Assembly: GCA_964645815.1 (NCBI GenBank)
Contig: CAZYCR010000008.1
Coordinates: 1 to 29,484, forward strand
Origin: JAHISC01 sp964645815
Lineage (GTDB): Bacteria; Patescibacteriota; Patescibacteriia; UBA9934
Direction of reading: 5' to 3'
Length of the DNA: 29,484 nucleotides
A program made the position numbers and the translations under genes. The notes beneath the pieces are model-generated. The model saw nothing but the letters and a program-made list of their open reading frames with translations, did no database searches and was not told the origin of the DNA. Each line of letters begins with the position of its first letter. Position 1 is the stretch's first letter. Positions 24,769 through 29,484 of the stretch are shown here, in pieces.

Positions 24769-25266
24769 ATGTTAACTATTCGACTTTCACGAACCGGCAA
24801 ACGCCACCAACCACAATATCGAATCGTGGTTCAAGATAAAGCTCATGATCCTTGGTCTCCTGCTATTGAAATAATTGGTTTGTATAATCCTGCCACTTCT
24901 CCTAGCACCATTGAGATCAACGAAGAGCGAGCAAAGCATTGGCTGGAGGCTGGCGCTCAACCATCAAATACCGTTCACAACATGCTTGTTAATGCCGGTA
25001 TTTTGAAAGCTGATAAAGCAAAGTCAGTTAAAATTACCAAGAAGCGAGCTGATAAAATGGTTGAAAAGAAAGCAGCCGCTGAAGCCGCCAAAGCTGAAGC
25101 CGAAGCAAAGGCAGCAGAGGCAAAGAAAGCAGCTGCAGAGGCCGCTGCCGCTGAAAAAGCAGCAGCTGAGGCTCCAGCTGAAGAAGTCGCTGAAGCACCA
25201 GCAGAAGCAGCCCCAGAGGCTCCAGCTGAAGAAGTCGCTGAAGCACCAGCAGAAGCAGCTGAATAA
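24769..25266 (+). CDS. rpsP: 30S ribosomal protein S16 with Ala/Glu/Pro-rich extension
   Basis: 165 aa. Residues 1-80 are canonical S16 (MLTIRLSRTGKRHQPQYRIVV, then IEIIGLYNP, AKHWLEAGAQPSNTV). The remainder is a charged Lys/Ala/Glu helix (about 90-130), then an acidic Ala/Pro/Glu tail with a 16-residue unit (EAPAEEVAEAPAEAAP) present twice. Typical S16 is about 80-90 aa; the tail is likely exposed at the ribosome surface and disordered. It is followed by khpA, the conserved bacterial order. Confidence 0.97.
   Translation: MLTIRLSRTGKRHQPQYRIVVQDKAHDPWSPAIEIIGLYNPATSPSTIEINEERAKHWLEAGAQPSNTVHNMLVNAGILKADKAKSVKITKKRADKMVEKKAAAEAAKAEAEAKAAEAKKAAAEAAAAEKAAAEAPAEEVAEAPAEAAPEAPAEEVAEAPAEAAE
25168..25259 (+). 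repeat. Tandem duplication in the rpsP tail
   Basis: A 44-nt stretch (25168-25211) is repeated identically at 25216-25259, giving a 48-nt (16-codon) period. Exact identity at third positions suggests a recent duplication in the S16 tail. Confidence 0.85.
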
Positions 25267-25284
25267 CAAAGACAAATCAAAAAT

Positions 25285-25350
25285 GCAATCCTTTTCAAGC
25301 GCGGAGCATCGCCATAAAGATACTTCGACAAGCAAAAGGATTGCTTTTTT
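25285..25350 (+). terminator. Terminator after rpsP with a large apical loop
   Basis: The 11-bp stem GCAATCCTTTT (25285-25295) / AAAAGGATTGC (25334-25344) is followed by TTTTTT. The loop is 38 nt and holds a small inner stem (GCG/CGC), longer than usual for an intrinsic terminator. Confidence 0.75.
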
Positions 25351-25472
25351 ATTAGATAAAATACTACTTTCCCAAAATCTTGACCTGTGTTACCATATTT
25401 TCAAGTGATGGCACTCATTTTGCAAAAGGTCGATTGCAGAAAGCTGTTACTAGTAGAAACGTAAGAAATTGT

Positions 25473-25805
25473 ATGGAACAAGATCAGACATTTGTTGAGT
25501 ACGTCGTCAAGGCGATTGTTAATCACCCGGAAGACGTCCGTACTGAACGAACGATTGATGAACGCGGTGTTCTTATCACTCTTCACATCAACCCAGAAGA
25601 TATGGGTTATGTGATTGGTCGATCAGGACAAACCGCCCGTTCAATCCGTACTCTCTTGAAGATCGTTGGTGCTAAGCAGAATGCTCGCGTGAACCTAAAA
25701 ATTCACGAACCAGAGGGTTCTCGCCGACCACCACGTGAGGCTCGCGAAGAACGAGTTGAAGAAGAGGATGCAGATACTTCAGTCGTTGACAACCTATCAT
25801 TGTAA
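25473..25805 (+). CDS. khpA: KhpA-like single KH-domain RNA-binding protein
   Basis: 110 aa from the ATG at 25473. It starts MEQDQTFVEYVVKAIVNHPEDV, followed by the KH motif GYVIGRSGQTARSIRTLLK (the GxxG loop is GRSG) and an Arg/Glu-rich tail longer than usual. KhpA binds RNA with KhpB and affects cell division and ribosome biogenesis in Firmicutes; the gene normally follows rpsP, as here. A longer frame opens at 25380 (TTG), but the extra 31 residues are unlike the family. No Shine-Dalgarno is visible. Confidence 0.92.
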   Translation: MEQDQTFVEYVVKAIVNHPEDVRTERTIDERGVLITLHINPEDMGYVIGRSGQTARSIRTLLKIVGAKQNARVNLKIHEPEGSRRPPREAREERVEEEDADTSVVDNLSL

Positions 25806-25810
25806 AAAAC

Positions 25811-25844
25811 AAAAAACCACTTGGCCGAGGCTCGGTGGTTTTTT
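25811..25844 (+). terminator. Terminator after khpA
   Basis: AAAAAACCAC (25811-25820) pairs with GTGGTTTTTT (25835-25844), with an inner GGCC/GGCT loop region. It marks the right edge of the core gene block; the cassette region starts within about 10 nt. Confidence 0.85.
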
Positions 25845-25849
25845 ATTTC

Positions 25850-25934
25850 ACCTGATGTTTCTAGCTATGCGAAGTGGCGGCTTGAGGGAGTACTATGGGC
25901 GAAGCGTAGCGAAACCGCATAGCCAATGTTAGGT
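25850..25934 (-). other. attC-like site D, terminal and partly degenerate
   Basis: On the minus strand: box ACCTAAC (25928-25934, fits RYYYAAC), 4-nt spacer, stem GCTATGCG/CGCATAGC (25916-25923 with 25864-25871), 7-nt spacer, and box ATCAGGT (25850-25856), a poor match to GTTRRRY. The loop contains GCTACGCTTCGCC-type hairpins. It is the last site before the core genome, where the outer box need not be functional. Confidence 0.5.
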
Positions 25935-25947
25935 ACAGAATACTAAT

Positions 25948-26409
25948 CTAATTTGCAGAAAGCGATGAAATTATAAGTGAGAAAACTTCTTGCCCACCCG
26001 GGGTAGCTGTCTCGTGTCCGCCAATAATCATATCTACAGAATAAAATTGATTCTGGATCTGAATGAGTTTACTGTCAGCGATGGGACCATCTGAAGCGTA
26101 ATTTGGTGATTGACGAACATCGTAGGCTTCTTGAGTGGTAGGTGATATTGTTATCCATATATCTCCGTTCTCGAGTTCAAAAGGACTTTCGGCATCGTTA
26201 TCTTTAATGTAAACATTCCCGAATTGTTCAGTAATTTGAAAATCGGAAGGGTAACTGAATGTATATCGTTCAGTGATATAAGTCTCATTGATTTCGTTTG
26301 TCACTTGAGAATTGTCTTTTGTGTCGTTGCTACGCTGAATTGCATAGATAGTACCTACTGCAACAGCCACTATAAGTAAAAGAATCGAAATTTTTTGTAT
26401 CTTGTTCAT
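25948..26409 (-). CDS. Membrane-anchored small secreted protein, unknown
   Basis: 153 aa from the ATG at 26409 (an ATG at 26418 is also in frame). One N-terminal hydrophobic helix (about residues 7-25, ISILLLIVAVAVGTIYAI) is followed by a polar linker and a compact domain: ERYTFSYPSDFQI at its start resembles the opening of PsbP-like or other small lipoprotein-type domains, but no firm family is recognised. TATAAT at 26421-26426 lies 11 nt before this ATG and only 2 nt before the other, which is why I prefer the second. It is the last unit of the cassette array, and its -10 box lies inside the unit's inverted arm. Confidence 0.65.
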   Translation of the reverse strand: MNKIQKISILLLIVAVAVGTIYAIQRSNDTKDNSQVTNEINETYITERYTFSYPSDFQITEQFGNVYIKDNDAESPFELENGDIWITISPTTQEAYDVRQSPNYASDGPIADSKLIQIQNQFYSVDMIIGGHETATPGGQEVFSLIISSLSAN

Positions 26410-26431
26410 ATTTGTCATGAATTATATTAGT

Positions 26432-26501
26432 ATTGTGACGAAAGAGCCTGCCTGCCGGCAGGCAGGCGAAGCGATTTCGTCACAATGCCCGGCGGATAGG
26501 C
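26432..26501 (-). other. Degenerate attC-like site C carrying an inserted palindrome
   Basis: Minus strand: box GCCTATC (26495-26501; one mismatch from GCCTAAC), 8-nt spacer, stem ATTGTGACGAAA/TTTCGTCACAAT (12 bp, 26475-26486 with 26432-26443). The loop is occupied by a copy of the GC-rich palindromic repeat. The second (GTTRRRY) box is not recognisable. It may now act as a hairpin between the Nudix and membrane-protein genes. Confidence 0.45.
26447..26473. repeat. GC-rich palindromic repeat, copy 2
   Basis: 26/27 identical to 11357-11383. CCTGCCTGCC is followed by GGCAGGCAGG (a perfect 20-bp palindrome) and CGAAGCG. Here it sits in the loop of the site C stem. Confidence 0.75.
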
Positions 26502-26509
26502 GATGTAAA

Positions 26510-26959
26510 TTAATTTGCCGTACTTAACTGCTGAATCGCTTCTAAAGAAAGTGCTTTTACATTTTCGCGCGCATCGAGGTTTTTTATTTCATCAGCTGAA
26601 AACCATTTTAATTTGGCTGTCTCCCCATCTTGCGGATTCAACTCATTGGATTTAGAAACAGCATAATAGATAAAATCAATATGCTTGTGAAAATTTTCTA
26701 TATCTACAAGTAAGATATGAATTGGACGAATGAGTTGTCTTACATCACTTAAACCCATCTGTTTATCTGGATTGTAGAGAGTAGCAACTAAGCCGGTCTC
26801 TTCTTTTATTTCGCGCAATGCAGCGTCCTCCGGAAGTTCATTTTCCTCGATATGACCGCCAACCGGCAACCACATGCTAAGTTTTTTATGAAAATGTAAA
26901 AGCACTTTCTTTTCATACACGATGAATGTGGTGGCGGTAAAATGTTTAATAGTTTCCAT
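26510..26959 (-). CDS. Nudix hydrolase
   Basis: 149 aa. A perfect Nudix box at residues 35-57 (GHIEENE, then LPEDAALREIKEETGL: G-x5-E-x7-RE-U-x-EE-x-G-U), preceded by WLPVGG. Nudix enzymes hydrolyse nucleoside diphosphates linked to another group, using Mg2+ held by the box glutamates; the substrate cannot be told from sequence. It starts only about 25 nt after the unit boundary and has no clear promoter, so it probably depends on read-through, as cassette genes usually do. Confidence 0.93.
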   Translation of the reverse strand: METIKHFTATTFIVYEKKVLLHFHKKLSMWLPVGGHIEENELPEDAALREIKEETGLVATLYNPDKQMGLSDVRQLIRPIHILLVDIENFHKHIDFIYYAVSKSNELNPQDGETAKLKWFSADEIKNLDARENVKALSLEAIQQLSTAN

Positions 26960-26977
26960 AGCAAATTAATTTATTTC

Positions 26978-27073
26978 GCCTAACATCGCGATTAAGAGAA
27001 GTTTCTGGAGCGTAGCGGAAGAAATTTGGGAAATTTGCGAGCCGAGCAAATTTCCTCTTAATCGCTGTTAAGT
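26978..27073 (-). other. attC-like site B
   Basis: Minus strand: box ACTTAAC (27067-27073, RYYYAAC), 1-nt spacer, an 11-bp perfect stem GCGATTAAGAG/CTCTTAATCGC (27055-27065 with 26988-26998), 3-nt spacer, and box GTTAGGC (26978-26984), the classic GTTRRRY form. Within the stem are two side hairpins separated by CCC (GGG on the plus strand): AAATTTGC/GCAAATTT and a weaker TTTC/GAAA one. At 96 nt it is within the attC size range. The fold is shared with site A although inner sequences differ. Confidence 0.7.
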
Positions 27074-27166
27074 GAGGGTGAGCGTTAGCGAAAGCGCAGC
27101 GTCCCCTTAAGTAATTTTCAGGGCGTTCTATCTGATGAGCGAATGCGATACATAAAGAACAAGAAT

Positions 27167-27823
27167 CTAGGGCTTAAGAGTTTTCCATTTTTGAAAAGTA
27201 GCATCCAACAATATATCAAAAGTATCAAGATATTTCAGACCTGCATTTTTTAATATTGTAGAAAGTTCCGTGCATGCAATTAATACCTTTTTTTGAGGAT
27301 ACTTTTTTATTAGATTGATAAGCTGTTGTTCTAATTCTTTTTTGTTTTTTCCAGAATTATAATCAAGAATCATTTTGTCAATAATCTCTGATTCATCTTC
27401 ACTTATTGGTTCAATTTTTATATTGTTAAAATGAAACAGCTTATCAATGGTTTTTTTAGAACCAAAAATTGTTATTTTTTTAAGGTTAGTTTTGTTCAGA
27501 ATCTTCTTAGTTTCTTTGTTCAAGTCAAGAATAGGAATATTCACAAGATTTTCAAATTGGTCGATAAAAACATACGCTGTATTGCATATTATTACAATAA
27601 AATCTGCTCCTGCTTTTTCAAGATTTACTAGGGCTTCTTTATACATTGACAAATCAGGATTTTTTAAAAGAAGCTCAGGAGCAGGTATGCTTTCTAAAAT
27701 AATATGTGGATATTCCAAATTTGATTTTATATTATTGGATTGAACAAGTTGTATCAGTTGCTCATAAAATAGAGCAGAAGATTCTGGACCAATTCCTCCA
27801 AGTATTCCAATTTTTGGTTTCAT
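27167..27823 (-). CDS. Aspartate/glutamate racemase family protein
   Basis: 218 aa. GILGGIGPESSALFYE at the N-terminus is the aspartate-racemase signature. The two catalytic cysteines are C80 (IICNTAY) and C184 (IACTELS), so the PLP-independent two-base mechanism is intact. Family members interconvert L- and D-Asp or Glu, or act on related amino-acid derivatives. It follows the SET gene by 1 nt inside the same cassette unit, suggesting co-expression. It is more AT- and Lys-rich than the core genes, consistent with an outside origin. Confidence 0.9.
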   Translation of the reverse strand: MKPKIGILGGIGPESSALFYEQLIQLVQSNNIKSNLEYPHIILESIPAPELLLKNPDLSMYKEALVNLEKAGADFIVIICNTAYVFIDQFENLVNIPILDLNKETKKILNKTNLKKITIFGSKKTIDKLFHFNNIKIEPISEDESEIIDKMILDYNSGKNKKELEQQLINLIKKYPQKKVLIACTELSTILKNAGLKYLDTFDILLDATFQKWKTLKP

Positions 27824-27824
27824 A

Positions 27825-28196
27825 TTATTCTATCCTCAAAAAATATTTTTTACATTTTTTACATTTACAATTGCATGGAACTTTCTCACCATTTTTTTCA
27901 GTTTCATTATAATTCACGGTAATTTCTTCACCAGCTTTAATATCTCTTTGGGCAATCAATTTTGGCAGGTCTGAAATATCTAATCTGGAATTGGAATCAC
28001 AAGAATGATTAATATAATTCAACACTTTCTCATCTGAAACCCATCTGTTTTTTCCGATGTGAGCCCATCTTTCTTTGGGATCATTTGAAATTAGATCCAT
28101 TGGAACTTCGTAAAAAACAACATTTTTCTTAATATCCTGTTCTGTGAAGATTCCAATTCCGTGGATGCTACTTTTCTTTTTAATAAGGTTACTCAT
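27825..28196 (-). CDS. SET-domain protein lysine methyltransferase
   Basis: 123 aa, a minimal SET domain. It shows SIHGIGIFTEQDIKKN near the N-terminus, the pseudo-knot motif YINHSCDSNS (residues 61-70, NHSC), GEEITVNYNET (89-99), and a post-SET cysteine cluster CNCKCKKC (108-115) that can bind zinc with the NHSC cysteine. SET enzymes methylate protein lysines using S-adenosylmethionine; the bacterial target is unknown. First gene of a two-gene cassette with the racemase. No strong -10 adjacent to the ATG; a TATATA stretch lies about 30 nt upstream. Confidence 0.9.
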   Translation of the reverse strand: MSNLIKKKSSIHGIGIFTEQDIKKNVVFYEVPMDLISNDPKERWAHIGKNRWVSDEKVLNYINHSCDSNSRLDISDLPKLIAQRDIKAGEEITVNYNETEKNGEKVPCNCKCKKCKKYFLRIE

Positions 28197-28278
28197 ACAA
28201 TTAACAAATATCTTAGTTTATATATAGTTTTTGAAAACTCTTAAGCCCCTACAACCTTTTAGCCCTGAAAATTATTTC

Positions 28279-28360
28279 ACTTAACATCGCGATTAAAAAA
28301 AGTTCGCGAAGCGAATTTGGGAAAAATCTGCAAGATTTTTCTTTTTAATCGCTGTTATAC
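28279..28360 (-). other. attC-like site A
   Basis: Minus strand: box GTATAAC (28354-28360; one position off RYYYAAC), 1-nt spacer, an outer stem containing GCGATTAAAAA/TTTTTAATCGC, 3-nt spacer, and box GTTAAGT (28279-28285, fits GTTRRRY). Inside are hairpins AAAAATC/GATTTTT and TTCGC-gaa-GCGAA, separated by CCC (minus strand). Length 82 nt. Box, spacer and outer stem bases match site B; inner stems differ in sequence but keep pairing. Confidence 0.7.
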
Positions 28361-28437
28361 GCCCCGACGAGTGAAACGAGGAGAGCCTGCAAGGCGTGGT
28401 GCGAACGAAGTGAGCAAGTCAGTGGAGTAGCGTGCAT

Positions 28438-29394
28438 CTAATAAGAAGTCGTTCTCGTTAAATGATATGGTTTATCATTTTTTAATTTTTGTTGCCCTAA
28501 AATCCAAATATGGTCGTTAACATGAATAGAATCTGCGTGTGCAATCTTCTTTTTTACCTTTTGTTTGATTAATTCTACAACCCAAATGGTATTTGCTCGT
28601 AACTCTATTTCTTCCTCGCTGTCTTTATCAATTTGAATTTGATTATCAATTTTATCAGCGAGGTAATCTGAATAAGAGAAAATACCCGATCTTCTTAAAA
28701 CAAAAGGTAATTTATAATCGGCACACGCAGTTAATTTATCAATATTTTTTAACCTACCAAATTCGTGTCCGTTGAAAGCTTGCACAATATCGGCGACTAA
28801 AAGTTGTGCACGCTTGTAAAAATAAACTCTTTTTCCGTTGTAAGTTGATGAGTCTTCAAAGGAAGGAAAATTCTCAATTATCAAACTCAATAATTTTTGT
28901 GAATCGCCATCTGCTTTTTCTATGAGATTAGTAAAATCGCCATCAAATTTTTTAAGTAATGTTGTTCCAATTTCTCTTAAAATATTTAATCTTTCTTCAA
29001 AAAGAGGGATTTGAACATTTCCCTCTAAGATTTTACCAAGATCTTCTTCTTTAATCTCAGAAAGAAATTTTGCGTCCAAAATGGGAATTTTATTTTCTAT
29101 TGCTCTGGCAATAGCACTTATCATTCCATAAGCACCATCAACTTCTTCGGAATGATAACTTATTTTCCATTTTGGGTCGCCCCAATAAGAAAAGCTAATT
29201 GAGTTAAACACGAGCAGAAAATGTAATCTGTCTTTCGGGTTTAACTTTCTGAGATTAAATGGCGATTCATCAATCCAATGTTTGATATGAGAATGATTAA
29301 AATAATCAACAAACTCATCAACTTTTTCAGAGTTTATTTTTACGTGTTGAGAATTATCAACAAAGAATTTGCAAGTTTCAATTATTCTATTCAT
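28438..29394 (-). CDS. Queuosine salvage protein (DUF2419/Qng1-like N-glycosylase)
   Basis: 318 aa from the ATG at 29394. Family features in order: FNSISFSYWGDPKW near residue 65, PLFEERLNILREIG, a run from ENFPSFEDSSTYNGKRVYFY into KRAQLLVADI, IDKLTACADYKLPFVLRRSG, the EEEIELRANTIWVVE helix and the terminal PYHLTRTTSY. Qng1 enzymes cleave queuosine 5'-monophosphate to release queuine for tRNA modification. Start choice: TATAAT at 29402-29407 overlaps an upstream ATG and lies 7 nt before this one, so the cassette gene has its own leaderless promoter. It is the single gene of unit A. Confidence 0.9.
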   Translation of the reverse strand: MNRIIETCKFFVDNSQHVKINSEKVDEFVDYFNHSHIKHWIDESPFNLRKLNPKDRLHFLLVFNSISFSYWGDPKWKISYHSEEVDGAYGMISAIARAIENKIPILDAKFLSEIKEEDLGKILEGNVQIPLFEERLNILREIGTTLLKKFDGDFTNLIEKADGDSQKLLSLIIENFPSFEDSSTYNGKRVYFYKRAQLLVADIVQAFNGHEFGRLKNIDKLTACADYKLPFVLRRSGIFSYSDYLADKIDNQIQIDKDSEEEIELRANTIWVVELIKQKVKKKIAHADSIHVNDHIWILGQQKLKNDKPYHLTRTTSY

Positions 29395-29477
29395 GTTATC
29401 CATTATAAATTAAAAAATGATTGTTTTTAATAAAGTTTTCTAAACGACTTCCACTTTGTAGCCACTCCACTGATTGC

Positions 29478-29484
29478 GTATAAC
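29478..29484 (-). other. Half of an attC-like site at the window edge
   Basis: The last seven bases read GTTATAC on the minus strand, the start box of unit A. They are the exact complement of the GTATAAC box after its gene. The rest of this site would be outside the window. Confidence 0.55.

Larger units (their letters stand above)
25850..29484 (-). mobile_element. Integron-like gene cassette array (no integrase in window)
   Basis: Five minus-strand accessory genes are split into units by attC-like palindromes. Reading the minus strand, the units are A (29483 to 28285, queuosine salvage), B (28284 to 26984, SET methyltransferase and racemase), C (26983 to about 26490, Nudix) and D (about 26435 to 25850, membrane protein). 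Each gene set is followed by a palindrome, as in cassettes. Unit starts GTTATAC, GTTAAGT and GTTAGGC are matched by the box after that unit's own genes: GTATAAC and ACTTAAC are exact complements, and GCCTATC is a complement with one mismatch. This is the relation expected if each unit once was a circle whose two ends formed one attC. No intI or attI is visible; an integrase would lie beyond 29484. The array ends against the khpA terminator. Confidence 0.7.

Noticed and set aside
24975..25408. Several overlapping frames within rpsP
   Set aside because: They are shadows produced by the Ala/Glu-rich repeat of the S16 tail, with Leu- or Ala-only composition.
25850..28360. attC-like palindromes as ordinary terminators
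   Set aside because: They lack U tracts at the stem ends, carry conserved boxes outside the stem, and the boxes pair across whole units. Terminator activity in addition cannot be excluded.
25850..28360. CRISPR array or MITE copies
   Set aside because: The repeats are not regularly spaced, differ in their inner sequence and are separated by genes; no target-site duplications are seen at their ends.
1..29484. tRNA or rRNA genes
   Set aside because: No cloverleaf with a T-loop GTTCRA and matching acceptor stem, and no rRNA-like stretch, was found by eye.

Overview
The window looks like part of a Patescibacteria (Candidate Phyla Radiation) chromosome. The signs are short intergenic gaps, many small secreted proteins with a domain set typical of that group, leaderless promoters (a -10 box 6 to 9 nt before the ATG at about a dozen genes, with no Shine-Dalgarno), hairpin-rich intergenic repeats, and moderate GC. 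TGA is used as a stop, so this is not the TGA=Gly lineage. The phylum is inferred from gene content only; there is no rRNA in the window.

Region by region. (1) 1-5.2 kb: an ArfB-type ribosome-rescue hydrolase, converging on two secreted or anchored surface proteins and an AI-2E family transporter. (2) 5.2-10.4 kb: a Cu+ P-type ATPase, divergent from an apparent operon of a 7-TM membrane protein, Hsp20 and a VanW-family envelope protein. (3) 10.4-13.6 kb: a candidate structured small RNA, ClpP, a DHH phosphoesterase (NrnA-like) and PyrD, the last two with overlapping back-to-back promoters. (4) 13.6-17.3 kb: a short SMC-like ATPase apparently lacking the hinge, followed 1 nt later by a LysM/lytic transglycosylase-like protein. 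(5) 17.4-23.6 kb: large secreted proteins sharing a surface domain, interrupted by a GC-rich response regulator with a canonical promoter and Shine-Dalgarno that looks foreign. (6) 23.6-25.8 kb: GpsA, ribosomal protein S16 with an Ala/Glu/Pro tail, and KhpA (the conserved rpsP-khpA pair).

(7) 25.85-29.48 kb, to the window edge, is the most striking part. Five AT-rich accessory genes, all on the minus strand (membrane-anchored unknown, Nudix hydrolase, Asp/Glu racemase, SET methyltransferase, queuosine salvage), are divided into about four units by attC-like palindromes of 82-96 bp. The units behave like integron gene cassettes. Each unit's start (GTTRRRY-like) is complementary to the RYYYAAC-like box near its own end, although the two lie 0.5-1.3 kb apart. 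Each unit also carries an extra pair of complementary arms just inside its ends. The two best sites share a multi-hairpin fold with different stem sequences. No integrase is visible; in this orientation it would lie beyond 29484.

The core genes serve translation (S16, KhpA, ArfB), proteolysis (ClpP), pyrimidine and lipid precursors (PyrD, GpsA), chromosome structure (SMC-like) and the envelope (VanW, transglycosylase, surface proteins). The cassette array adds small-molecule and modification enzymes at the boundary of this core block.
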